A stretch of 64,000 bases of DNA from Haladaptatus pallidirubidus (lineage in GTDB: Archaea > Halobacteriota > Halobacteria > Halobacteriales > Haladaptataceae), in assembly GCF_020700235.1 (NCBI RefSeq), contig NZ_CP085305.1, positions 124,001 to 188,000 on the forward strand. Reading direction: 5' to 3'. Below the pieces are notes generated by a model. That model was not told the DNA's origin. It was given only the letters and a program-made list of their open reading frames with translations, and searched no databases. Position 1 is the first letter of the stretch, and every line of letters starts with the position of its first letter. Of the stretch, positions 18,329 to 27,205 are shown in pieces. The position numbers were made by a program, and so were the translations under genes.

Positions 18329-19510
18329 ATGTGTACAACATTTCGCGGGTATCGCCGAGACGACGGCCAGGTCGGCGTCCGTAATTACGTCGCCATTATT
18401 CCAACATCTGTAGCGGCCAGTCCCGTTGCCCGCCATATTGCGGCCGAATCTGAAGCGTGGGTACGTGCCACACCCCATCAAATGGGGACAACGCAACCCG
18501 AACCAGCACACAAGCAAACCGAGCGCGTCTTGGCCGGTGTCGGTCGAAATCCTAACGTCGGTGCTGCCGTAGTACTCGAGCTCGGTACCGAAGATATCGA
18601 CGCCGAATCGCTCGCCGATCAGATTGCGACAAGTGGCAAGCCAGTTGAAACGCTCTCGATTCGTGACTGTGGAGGGATAAAGGGAGCGCTCAGTGCCGGC
18701 CAAGATCTTATCGAGAGCCTGTATGAGAGTATTTCGGAGGCACGAAGAGAGGATGCGGACATGTCTGAGCTAATCTACGGCGTAGAATGTGGCGGTAGTG
18801 ACGCAACAAGCGGAATAGCGGCCAATCCCGCGGTAGGAAACGCCGTAGACCGGCTCATCTCCGCGGGGGGAACGGTTTGTTTTAGCGAGACGCCGGAGTT
18901 CATCGGAGCAGAACATATTCTCGCCGAGCGTTGTGCTGACGAAGAGACTCGTGAACGTCTTCTAGAACGCGTCGAAGCGCGTGAGAGACAAGCGAAATTG
19001 ATGGGTGTTGACCTACGGGGGGCACAACCTACCCCCGGCAATCAGGAAGGCGGGCTGACGACAATCGAAGAAAAGAGCCTCGGAGCAATTGCTAAGGGTG
19101 GAACAACCCCAATACGAGGCATTGTCGACTATGGAGAAAGATTACCAACAGGCAGCGGTCTCATTCTTATGGATACACCCGGGTACGATGTTGAGAGCGT
19201 CGTCGCAAAAGTTGCTGGTGGAGCGCAGATTGTTGTGTTTACAACCGGTCGAGGGTCAACAACAGGCAATCCGATTGCACCGGTCATCAAAGTCACGGGT
19301 AATCCAGGTACGTGGAAGAAAATGCAGGATAACATGGACGTGGACGCCTCGACAATTATTCAAGGAGAAGGGATCGACGCAGTCGGTGAACGAGTATACA
19401 AGACCATCAGAGCTGTCGCAAACGGACAACAAACGGACGCGGAACGACGACAGCTTCAGGAATTCGCAATTAACGAGATTCAACCAAAAGAATTGGAGGG
19501 CGCGATATGA
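18329..19510 (+). CDS. UxaA family dehydratase, large subunit-like (copy 1)
   Basis: 393 residues matching the C-terminal part of altronate/galactarate dehydratases (UxaA, GarD). It keeps VECGGSDATSGIAANPAVG (about 152), GGTVCFSETPEFIGAEHIL, GGLTTIEEKSLGAIAKGG and MDTPGYDVESVVAKVAGG. It lacks the early cysteines of the family: where HxHGC is expected it has HQMGTTQ (about 50), and where GLGCE is expected it has ELGTED. Its stop overlaps the next gene's ATG by 4 nt (ATGA). With the SAF-domain gene and the second large subunit it forms a three-gene coupled unit, predicted to dehydrate an aldonic or aldaric acid in the cytoplasm. Confidence 0.8.
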   Translation: MCTTFRGYRRDDGQVGVRNYVAIIPTSVAASPVARHIAAESEAWVRATPHQMGTTQPEPAHKQTERVLAGVGRNPNVGAAVVLELGTEDIDAESLADQIATSGKPVETLSIRDCGGIKGALSAGQDLIESLYESISEARREDADMSELIYGVECGGSDATSGIAANPAVGNAVDRLISAGGTVCFSETPEFIGAEHILAERCADEETRERLLERVEARERQAKLMGVDLRGAQPTPGNQEGGLTTIEEKSLGAIAKGGTTPIRGIVDYGERLPTGSGLILMDTPGYDVESVVAKVAGGAQIVVFTTGRGSTTGNPIAPVIKVTGNPGTWKKMQDNMDVDASTIIQGEGIDAVGERVYKTIRAVANGQQTDAERRQLQEFAINEIQPKELEGAI

Positions 19511-19812
19511 AAGGAGATGTGATTGAGGGTACTGCCCTTCTCATGGATCGTCGGGACTCCGTTGCGACCGCACTTGAAGACCTCGACGCCGGTCGGGTGC
19601 TCGAGTTTGACAGTCGGGAAGTGGTGCTCACCGACCAGATCCCGTTTGGACACAAATTTGCACTCGACTCGGTAGAGTGCGGAAAGGAGATTTACAAATA
19701 CGGAGCCGTTATCGGCCGTGCAACGACAAACGTTCCTTCGGGTGCTTGGGTACATACACATAACTGTGAAAGTACTCGTGGTCGGGGTGACCGACAGGAG
19801 GCAGAACAATGA
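19507..19812 (+). CDS. UxaA family SAF-domain small subunit
   Basis: 101 residues matching the SAF domain found at the N-terminus of UxaA/GarD. The key part is PFGHKFALDSVECGKEI then YKYGAVIGRATTNVPSGAW and VHTHNCES. In many archaea and bacteria this domain is a separate small protein. It overlaps both neighbours by 4 nt (ATGA at 19507 and at 19809), so all three are translationally coupled. It probably contributes histidines to the shared active site, as in the fused enzymes (family knowledge). Confidence 0.85.
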   Translation: MKGDVIEGTALLMDRRDSVATALEDLDAGRVLEFDSREVVLTDQIPFGHKFALDSVECGKEIYKYGAVIGRATTNVPSGAWVHTHNCESTRGRGDRQEAEQ

Positions 19813-20903
19813 AAGAGTCTATCCAAGGATACGAACGTCCAAACGGAGATATTGGGATACGCAACCACGTTCTCATCGTTCCAACGGTTATCTGTTCTCA
19901 TCACGTTGCCGACCGAATTGCAGCACAACTTCCGTACGCTCGTGCGACCCCCCACGACCACGGTTGCGCACAGCTTGGTGCAGACAACGAGCAAACATCA
20001 CGGACGCTTGTTGGTATCGGGACCAATCCGAATGTCGCAGGTGTCGTCGTGGTCGGGCTCGGCTGTGAAGAGGTGCAGAGTACCGAGGTCGCCGCCTCTC
20101 TTTCCAGACGAGGGATTCCCATCCGCGAAGTTTCGATTCAGGATATCGGAGGCACTGAAGCGTGTGTCGAGCGGGGTATCAAACTGGCTCGAGAGCTATG
20201 GATGCAGGCAGACGTACGCGAGAAATCAGTCTCATTCGGAGAACTGACGATCGGCGTGATTTCGAGCGACCTTCGTGAGAGTACTCACGAGGTCGCAGCA
20301 CCCCTCGTCGGTGACGTAGTCGATAAATTAGTCGGGATGGATGTTCGGGTTGTCGTCGCAGGAATCGAGCCTCTCGTCGCGCATCCGGAAACCGCACGCA
20401 CTCGAACTGTCCCAAAAGCTCATTCTCTCCTTGATGCGTTGCTTTCCCGCCATCGAGAAAAGCCACCACGGGCGACGCACGTCGGGATGCGTGCCACCGC
20501 GGGCGATTTCGACGAGATAACTCGTGAATGGGGATCGAGCGATATCAAAGAAATTTTAGAGTACGGATCTGCTGCATCCCATGATACCGGTGTTGGGATT
20601 GTCAATGCACCATCACGTTTCGAAGAGGCAGCAACCGGACTGGTCGCCGCCGGCGCGAACATCCTCATCCACCTCACAGCGGACGGTATTCCGGCCGGAC
20701 ATCCGATAGCCCCCGTTATCAAGGTCTCCGGAGAAGAGTCGACAGTTACGGCACTTGCCGAGGACATCGATATCGACGCAACAACTGATACGAAAAACGA
20801 CCTACTGGCGCGGATTCGAAACGTCGGGGACGGACGTCCCTGTGCGGCAGGCAAGCATGGTTTGACGGAATTTGCGATTACTCGGGTCGGTCCCTCGATG
20901 TGA
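19809..20903 (+). CDS. UxaA family dehydratase, large subunit-like (copy 2)
   Basis: 364 residues, a second UxaA C-terminal paralogue. It keeps the early motif ATPHDHGCAQLGADNEQT (about 46) and VVVGLGCEEV. It has lost what copy 1 retains: CGGSDxxSG is replaced by VISSDLRESTHEVAAP, and the GGLTTxEEKSLG and MDTPG regions are diverged or shortened. The end HPIAPVIKVSG is conserved. The pattern of loss is complementary to copy 1, which suggests the two paralogues form one heteromeric enzyme with the SAF subunit (inference). It begins with an ATGA overlap. Confidence 0.8.
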   Translation: MKESIQGYERPNGDIGIRNHVLIVPTVICSHHVADRIAAQLPYARATPHDHGCAQLGADNEQTSRTLVGIGTNPNVAGVVVVGLGCEEVQSTEVAASLSRRGIPIREVSIQDIGGTEACVERGIKLARELWMQADVREKSVSFGELTIGVISSDLRESTHEVAAPLVGDVVDKLVGMDVRVVVAGIEPLVAHPETARTRTVPKAHSLLDALLSRHREKPPRATHVGMRATAGDFDEITREWGSSDIKEILEYGSAASHDTGVGIVNAPSRFEEAATGLVAAGANILIHLTADGIPAGHPIAPVIKVSGEESTVTALAEDIDIDATTDTKNDLLARIRNVGDGRPCAAGKHGLTEFAITRVGPSM

Positions 20904-21002
20904 TCTATTTATGATATTTATGCATATCAAGCCATCGATCACGACTTCTGGTCGCTGCTCGATTCATCACATCCGTGTTGCCATCAGGAGACGGTATTCA
21001 CG

Positions 21003-22226
21003 ATGAACAGCAACGACCGACGAACCGTCGCTGTTGCATCGTTTGCACACGGCTTAGTGCATACATACGAACTCACAATTCCACTCCTCATTCCGATCTG
21101 GATGATGACATTCGCCGTTGATACGGCAGTGATAGGATTCGTGGTCACTGTCGGTTACGTGCTGTTTGGCATCGGAGCACTTCCGAGCGGTATTCTCGCC
21201 GATAGGTATGATACCCGCAAACTCATAGCTATCAGTGTTTTGGGAATGGGTGTTGGCTTCGTCGTTGTAAGTCTCGCACCGAACATTTTTGCTCTCACTG
21301 CCGGTCTAATTATCTGGGGTGGGGCGGCGAGTATTTATCATCCAACTGGGCTCTCGCTGATTAGTCGCACCGTTTCGGAACGTGGCCGTGGTTTCGCGTT
21401 TCATGGTGTGGCGGGTAACTTGGGAACTGCTGTTGGCCCACTCGCCGTTTCAGTTTTACTCTTGGAATTGTCATGGCGATACGTCGCTTCACTTCTTGTC
21501 ATTCCGGCTGTATTAGTGGGTATATTTACACTTCTTGTTCCTATAGAGAAGTCTTCGCGTGATAGCGATGGGGGTGTGGCTGTGGATTCACAAGAGAGCT
21601 TCTCGATTACCGAGTTCGGTGCCTCATCGAAACGGCTCTTCGCTCGTGGGTTCGCCGTAATATTCCTATTGGTCGTTTTAGAAGGGTTGTTTTATCGAGG
21701 TGTCCTGACCTTTCTCCCTGACGTCTTCGATACGGCAGTCACATCGGAGACGGCGATCACAACGGACTTGTTTCGTGGATCATCTCAGTACTTATATAGC
21801 GGATTACTGCTCGTCGGCGTCTTTGGCCAGTACGTTGGCGGATGGCTTGTCGATCGAGTCAGTCCTGTCCGTGGACTCGTTTTCGTTTTTCTTGGGTTGG
21901 CCGGTATATCGACCATGTTTGCAGCTATCACGCAACCAAGTGTGTGGAATCTTATCCTTCTGAGTATTCTTCTTGGCGTGTTTCTCTTCGGTGAGCAGCC
22001 GCTCATGCAGGCTACCGTCGCGGACTATTCATCTTCCGACACACGCGGATTGAGTTATGGATATACGTACGTTGGTGTCTTTGGCGTTGGAGCGTTGGGT
22101 GCGACTATCGCTGGATACATCCTCACAAAGGCAAGCTTTTCGTGGCTCTTCGTCGTTCTGGCAGTGCTTGCCGTCGTCGCAGCTATCGTCTCAGAGCGAC
22201 TCCGACGTGTTGACACTGGAATGTAA
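21003..22226 (+). CDS. Major facilitator superfamily transporter
   Basis: 407 residues with about 12 predicted membrane segments. The loop after helix 2 contains GILADRYDTRKL, the MFS motif A. The helix 4 region (YHPTGLSLISR) is reminiscent of the fosmidomycin-resistance-like branch. Near the C-terminus the chain ends in a short charged tail. It lies about 100 nt after the split UxaA unit on the same strand, so it may import or export the acid handled there, but the substrate cannot be read from sequence. Confidence 0.8.
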   Translation: MNSNDRRTVAVASFAHGLVHTYELTIPLLIPIWMMTFAVDTAVIGFVVTVGYVLFGIGALPSGILADRYDTRKLIAISVLGMGVGFVVVSLAPNIFALTAGLIIWGGAASIYHPTGLSLISRTVSERGRGFAFHGVAGNLGTAVGPLAVSVLLLELSWRYVASLLVIPAVLVGIFTLLVPIEKSSRDSDGGVAVDSQESFSITEFGASSKRLFARGFAVIFLLVVLEGLFYRGVLTFLPDVFDTAVTSETAITTDLFRGSSQYLYSGLLLVGVFGQYVGGWLVDRVSPVRGLVFVFLGLAGISTMFAAITQPSVWNLILLSILLGVFLFGEQPLMQATVADYSSSDTRGLSYGYTYVGVFGVGALGATIAGYILTKASFSWLFVVLAVLAVVAAIVSERLRRVDTGM

Positions 22227-22341
22227 ATGATATAATATACTGGTTAAAAATATAGAAACAAAAATATTAGTTTCACCTTCGGAATAGAAATGTTTATTAA
22301 TCATGTATGGGTTTACCTAACAAGGTTGTAGAGGCTAGAAT

Positions 22342-23874
22342 ATGTGCGCTAAGGTAGAGCAAGAACCACCACAAACAGAGCACAGTACGGTTGAAGAAAC
22401 CGTCTCACCGAGTCAAGATGGAATTTCGTTTCCAGAACCACCGGCTGAACTCCAGTCGGGTTCTCGAGACTGGAAGAAATTACTCGCATACTTTGGTCCG
22501 GGTGCGATCGTTGCATCCGTCACACTCGGCTCAGGTGAAACGTTGTTCGCCCCGCGCGGAGGTGCTATATTCGGTTTATCAATCATCTGGGCACTGGTCT
22601 GGGCAGGACTCGTAAAGGGAATCATGACGTATTCTGGAGTACGATATTACACTCTTACCGGCGAGCATGTGATGTCCCGCTGGGCGAAGCTACCAGGGCC
22701 CCGAGGATGGTTCACGCTCTTGATGGGTGGGATTGCAATCGTTGCCTTCCCGTCATGGGTCGGTGGATTGGCGAAAATGCTCGGGCAAATCACGGCGTGG
22801 ATTTTCGGACTCCCAATGAACGATACTATGTTCGCGTCGATCGGAACCATATTGATGGTCGCGACCGCCGGACTGGTCTTCGTGGGTGGTTACGAATATG
22901 TCGAGCGCGCACAGATCGTCATTGTCGCCTTCCTCTCGGCGACCATTGCCGTGCTTGCGATTGCTGCTCAGCCATCGCTGTTCGGTGTACTCGGTGGGTT
23001 GGTTCCGTCCATGCCTTCTGATTACGCACCGTTTGTCTATGATAAATATCCGACTGTAGCAAGCCGATCCGTCTGGATCGAAGTTGTTACTTATATGGGT
23101 GCAGTCGGCGGTGGTATATACGACTACATCGGCTACGTCGGTTATTCGAAAAAACGTCGCTGGGGCATACTTCGACGCTCTGATTCCGAAAACGTTTCTA
23201 ACCTCGTTCGCGAGCTTGCACCTGGAAAGGAGATTCCGCTTGACGTAAGCGAGGGGAATCTTCAACGTGCAAAATCGTGGTTGAAAGCTCCGCAGATCGA
23301 CGTGCTGATTTCGTTTGCGGCAATCACCTTCTTTACCTCGGCCGCGATGGTATTAGGCGCTCAGAGCCTCCATGAGGCGCAGCTCATCCCTTCAGATCTC
23401 GATCTTTACACGTTTCAAGCACAGTGGTTCGCTGCTATCCATCCAGGGCTAACGATCCTTTGGAAGATCGGTGTGTTCTTTGCGATTTTCGGAACGCTCT
23501 ACGCGACGTGGGAAGGATACACCTGGACGTGGTTGGAAACGTTCAAGCCCTTCTCGAAAATTGCACGAAATTTGGAACGCAATCGGATGGGAACGGCGCG
23601 CTTGCTAACTATGGCATATGCTGGTGGGATTGGACTGGTTTTGATGTGGTCAGATCTATCAGCTGTCGCGATCGTTACTCCGGCATCCATACTGGGCGGT
23701 GTGTTTGGATGCGGACTATGGTGTTGGGCGATGCTTTGGACCGAACGAACAGCACTTCCTGAAGAACTTCGTAGTGGTTGGAAATTCACCGTCGGACTCG
23801 TCATTGCTGGGGTGTTCCTGACCGGTGCTGGGTTTATTTCCATCATCGAATATCTCGGCCTCGTGTCGTTCTAA
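22342..23874 (+). CDS. Nramp-fold transporter lacking metal-site motifs
   Basis: 510 residues, about 11-12 membrane segments, with an N-terminal cytoplasmic extension of about 45 residues. The fold signature is GPGAIVASVTLGSGETLF at about 52-69, corresponding to helix 1 of Nramp metal transporters. The metal-binding DPGN of classical Nramp is replaced by a GSGE sequence. The helix 6 metal motif (MPH) is also missing, with GAVGGGIYDYIGY in that area. It is therefore Nramp-related, but divalent metal transport should not be assumed. It follows the MFS gene with about 115 nt between and ends the gene series. A role in acid uptake is a speculation from context. Confidence 0.7.
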   Translation: MCAKVEQEPPQTEHSTVEETVSPSQDGISFPEPPAELQSGSRDWKKLLAYFGPGAIVASVTLGSGETLFAPRGGAIFGLSIIWALVWAGLVKGIMTYSGVRYYTLTGEHVMSRWAKLPGPRGWFTLLMGGIAIVAFPSWVGGLAKMLGQITAWIFGLPMNDTMFASIGTILMVATAGLVFVGGYEYVERAQIVIVAFLSATIAVLAIAAQPSLFGVLGGLVPSMPSDYAPFVYDKYPTVASRSVWIEVVTYMGAVGGGIYDYIGYVGYSKKRRWGILRRSDSENVSNLVRELAPGKEIPLDVSEGNLQRAKSWLKAPQIDVLISFAAITFFTSAAMVLGAQSLHEAQLIPSDLDLYTFQAQWFAAIHPGLTILWKIGVFFAIFGTLYATWEGYTWTWLETFKPFSKIARNLERNRMGTARLLTMAYAGGIGLVLMWSDLSAVAIVTPASILGGVFGCGLWCWAMLWTERTALPEELRSGWKFTVGLVIAGVFLTGAGFISIIEYLGLVSF

Positions 23875-23903
23875 ACGACCTGCGTACGTTTATTTGTCGA
23901 CAG

Positions 23904-24386
23904 CTATGTAGACAACTCGGAAATAACTCGGTCGAGATACCGGAGTGTCTTGTGCGCTTGGTAGAAACTGTAGAAACAGTATACTCCGACGATCATACTG
24001 GTAAGTGTCACGAGCGCCGTAATCGAAATGAACACGTACGCGAGAATTACCGAAACGATTCCAAGTACGCCCCAGAGCGCTCGTTTTTTTCTGAATGAAG
24101 AGTGGATATCAGTGAGGATATCTATCCGCTCTTTCTGTGTGACAGCTCCATCTTTTGGTATGCCGTATTTCTCGACCAATCGATCTCTTGGCTGTTGATT
24201 CTCCTGCCCATCTCTCATGCGCTGTGCCATAGAGCGTCGCAATGAGAAGATCCCAATGAGTAGTGGCAGGAAACTCTCGGCGAATCCCACCCGAAGATAT
24301 ACCAAGATAGTGATTGAAAACGCGCCAATAGCGAGCGATCCCCAGAGCAATTCAGAGTTGCGTCCGTTCGATTTCGCGTGTGACAT
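23904..24386 (-). CDS. Small membrane protein of unknown function
   Basis: About 160 residues with two pairs of hydrophobic segments (LLWGSLAIGAFSITILVYL, ESFLPLLIGIFSL, then WGVLGIVSVILAYVFISITA and VTLTSMIVGVYCFYSFYQ) separated by a charged loop with a helix (PRDRLVEKYGIPKDG). The central segment resembles a short DNA-binding or helical-hairpin loop, but I do not recognise the family. The ATG at 24386 is used; another in-frame ATG lies at 24398. It converges on the Nramp-fold gene with about 30 nt between stops. Confidence 0.6.
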   Translation of the reverse strand: MSHAKSNGRNSELLWGSLAIGAFSITILVYLRVGFAESFLPLLIGIFSLRRSMAQRMRDGQENQQPRDRLVEKYGIPKDGAVTQKERIDILTDIHSSFRKKRALWGVLGIVSVILAYVFISITALVTLTSMIVGVYCFYSFYQAHKTLRYLDRVISELST

Positions 24387-24477
24387 ACACACATACACAC
24401 ACCGAGCACCAAATTAGTGTTTTGATCGAACGAGCGAAATTTTTGAACGAATACCTTCGAAGGGTGGTCAATAAATG

Positions 24478-24965
24478 GGCTGCGACCTGCCTTCACAACA
24501 GCTGTGTCGATGAATACCGTCCGATTGGTGAATTCTCCGGTCGCTGCTTCGTAGTCGGAACGATAAATTATGCCGACATTAATTTAAGCAGAATATCAAT
24601 TATCTTGATACGGCATGAATCCCTTCCCATTCGGAATGTCAATACCCTCTGTGATTCTAATAATGTTCTATTTACATCGAAACGGTACAGACAACCGAGG
24701 CGGTCATCGAGGGCAGTGTCCCACAGAACACCTTCCTTGTGGGTCGGCAATAACGTCGTTGAGTCGTGAATTTCGTTCGGCCTCGATTTTCTCTACGACA
24801 GTTTGTGCCACCCCATTTTTCTCACGTTTCGATTGTGTCAGCGTTCTCGAATGGTAAAATCCCATTCGGGATGTCGGCCCAGTATAGGTATTCTTCGATT
24901 GGCTGCCAGAGCGGATTCTCTCCAGTGTGACACCGGTAATCGGCGACGTTAGAGGGTTTGATCAT
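24478..24965 (-). pseudogene. Decayed SMP-30/gluconolactonase gene
   Basis: Starting at the ATG at 24965, MIKPSNVADYRCHTGENP and LWQPIEEYLYWADIPNG give the typical SMP-30 N-terminus, which stops at 24822. Further left on the same strand, in other frames, are NDVIADPQGR (a family calcium-site motif), GCLYRFDVN, IDIPNGKGF and YEAATGEFTNRTVFIDT, all in the right order for a lactonase. Deletions, stops and frameshifts separate them. The intact enzyme would hydrolyse sugar lactones made by a sugar dehydrogenase, fitting the dehydrogenase and dehydratase genes to the right. Confidence 0.75.
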
Positions 24966-25062
24966 AGGAATTGTCGTCGGTATACGCAATAAATTCACCG
25001 TGTAGGTCGATTTTATTGGTCGACTCGGTCGTATGGACCTAAAAAATCCGATGTCGGGATTT

Positions 25063-25794
25063 CTAATCCGTGGTGACATCGTGTTTGAGGGTTCCGATAC
25101 CCTCTATCTCAACTTCGACTTGGTCTCCATCGGAGAGTGGACCAACACCCGCGGGCGTGCCAGTGATTATAACATCTCCTGGTTCGAGCGTGAGGTAAGC
25201 GGTGATTTCCTCGATAATTTCTGGAACAGAGAAAATGAACTCCGAGCGAGACGATCGTTGTTTAACCTCTCCATTTAACCGAAGTTCAACAGTTGCATCG
25301 TCTGGTACCGCCTCTGGTGGGGCAACAACTGGTCCGATAGGAGCTGACCCATCAAACGCTTTTCCTCGAATCCAGTTCTGTTCGATCATCTGGTCGTCAC
25401 GGTTTGAGATATCGTTGACACACGTATACCCCTTGATGACTGCTTCGGCGTCCGCTGCAGCGACGTTTCGACATTGTCGCCCAATAACAACGCCGAGTTC
25501 GGCCTCATATTCGACTTGCTCTTTCCCTGCAGGGAGCGTAACCGTATCACCGTGCCCAGCTACTGAATTCGGTGGTTTCAAAAATAGCAATGGGCGATTC
25601 GGAATTTCCATCCCTGATTCTTCCGCGTGGTCTGCATAATTGAGTCCGACACAGACGACCTTGGTTGGTTCCGTTGGTGGGAGGATATCTACCTCGGTAG
25701 GGTCGTAAGTATCGGCGGCAAAGGTGATGCTATTGTCTGTCCAAAGACCGTCACGAATATAGCCTGCTGCGTCACGAAATCTTACGTGTGACAT
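25063..25794 (-). CDS. FAH family protein (2-keto acid hydratase/hydrolase type)
   Basis: About 243 residues. Core motifs: KVVCVGLNYADHAEESG, EYEAELGVVIGR with metal-binding glutamates, GYTCVNDISNRDDQ, GKAFDGSAPIGP and ITGTPAGVGPLSDGD. These are the hallmarks of metal-dependent FAH-family enzymes acting on 2-keto acids. The ATG at 25794 gives the usual N-terminus (MSHVRFRDAAGYIRDG); a longer reading exists but adds unrelated residues. A TATA-like stretch lies about 29 nt upstream. It lies between the lactonase relic and a Gfo/Idh gene on the same strand, suggesting one sugar-acid degradation unit. Confidence 0.85.
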   Translation of the reverse strand: MSHVRFRDAAGYIRDGLWTDNSITFAADTYDPTEVDILPPTEPTKVVCVGLNYADHAEESGMEIPNRPLLFLKPPNSVAGHGDTVTLPAGKEQVEYEAELGVVIGRQCRNVAAADAEAVIKGYTCVNDISNRDDQMIEQNWIRGKAFDGSAPIGPVVAPPEAVPDDATVELRLNGEVKQRSSRSEFIFSVPEIIEEITAYLTLEPGDVIITGTPAGVGPLSDGDQVEVEIEGIGTLKHDVTTD

Positions 25795-25953
25795 GTACTC
25801 AGAATTCTGAGCAGCACTAAAAACAGTTACCGTTGCGGCAGAGATATAGAGATTCGAGGAGAAAGCCCCGTCTTTTAGAGTAGGATCGATGTCGATTGTC
25901 AAATTACTTTTTAAACCCCTGCGGTCAAAAAGAGAACGCGATACATTTGGTTG

Positions 25954-27048
25954 TTACCACGAGGTTATACAAACATTTTTGAGTGGCGTTTCGAGTGGCA
26001 AGTCAACGTGACTACCGGTGTAATGGGAGATATAGAAGCTAATGATGATTTCCAGCGACCGAGTCGCTTCGATACCTGGAGAGCGGTTTTCTGCATCACC
26101 GTCCAACAGGTCGACGATGTGGTTAGCGGCATTCGGAAATGCTCGTTCATAATCCACATCCCATGACCACGCCCCGGAAACACCTGGAACCTGTTCCTCG
26201 ATGTGAACACCATCTTCAAGCGCCCAGTATCGCCACTCACCATCATCATTGTTCAGATACAGTTTCCCCTCTGTTCCAATAAATTGGAGACACATGGAAG
26301 AAATATCGCGGGCTACGGTACAGTCAATGGTAGCAAACGTACCATCGTCGAGGAGAACGTGACCACCACCGCCGGAGTCAGTTACTTCTTGGGTTCCTCC
26401 AAGTGCATCGACAGCGTCATTCTCTTCGTTGATATAACCGCTAACCTGCGTGGCTTTAGCGTCAAGTAGATATATCAGAAGATCAAGTAGATGTGTCGAG
26501 TTACGCATCAACTCCCGTCGAAAATTAGCAGAAATCGATTTTGGTTCCCCGATGATGCCGTCAGTAATCGCACGCCGAAGCTGTTGTACCTTTTCAGTGA
26601 ATCGAAATGAGTGGTTGACAACTAATTTGGTATCTGTGTTCGTACAGATACTACTCATCTCTTCAGCTTCAGCAACACTCGCTGCGATCGGCTTCTCACA
26701 CCAGATGACAGAGGGATCGGACGATGAACGTGCGGCTGATACTACGTGTTCTCGGTGGAGATACGATGGAGTACAAACAGAGATGACGTCCAAGTTTTCC
26801 GACTCAAGCATCGCTTCGTGTCCCTTATAGCGATGCTTCTCAGGAATGTCCCACGCTTCGCCGAACCGCTTGAGTTTTGAGTCGTCTACATCCGCGATAG
26901 CGACGAGCTTGATTCCCTCCGTTTCCTCATAGCCTCCTGCGTGACTGGCTTTGAATTTCTTCCGACCAATATCTGCTTCCTCGTGCATTCCAAGGATTCC
27001 CATCCCAGCGATTCCGCCGGTTCCGATAATTCCTGCTCTAAAGACCAT
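25954..27048 (-). CDS. Gfo/Idh/MocA family oxidoreductase
   Basis: About 364 residues with a good Rossmann motif, GIIGTGGIAGMGILGMH, at residues 6-22 and the signature VIWCEKPIAASV at about 115-126. The later domain contains NSTHLLDLLIYLLDA, where His-Asp pairing fits the family active site. The ATG at 27048 gives the normal N-terminus; an in-frame ATG at 27072 sits closer to the TATA-like tagatatatatctt (about 27096-27110) and may be the true start. It is divergent from the enolase-superfamily gene at 27206 and likely oxidises the sugar entering this pathway. Confidence 0.8.
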   Translation of the reverse strand: MVFRAGIIGTGGIAGMGILGMHEEADIGRKKFKASHAGGYEETEGIKLVAIADVDDSKLKRFGEAWDIPEKHRYKGHEAMLESENLDVISVCTPSYLHREHVVSAARSSSDPSVIWCEKPIAASVAEAEEMSSICTNTDTKLVVNHSFRFTEKVQQLRRAITDGIIGEPKSISANFRRELMRNSTHLLDLLIYLLDAKATQVSGYINEENDAVDALGGTQEVTDSGGGGHVLLDDGTFATIDCTVARDISSMCLQFIGTEGKLYLNNDDGEWRYWALEDGVHIEEQVPGVSGAWSWDVDYERAFPNAANHIVDLLDGDAENRSPGIEATRSLEIIISFYISHYTGSHVDLPLETPLKNVCITSW

Positions 27049-27205
27049 ATGATTAGACGTAATCCTATGCACTTGAGTAATTCGGTGGTTCGGTTTAGAT
27101 ATATATCTTAAGTCAGAATAAATGCCGCCATCATCATCATCTAATTTTGAGACACTATCTGACTTAACAAGAAGTATTATTACATCCTTTGAGAAATAGA
27201 TAACT

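Noticed and set aside
22342..23874. Classical Nramp manganese/iron transporter call
   Set aside because: The fold matches, but both metal-binding motifs are missing, so only the fold is annotated.
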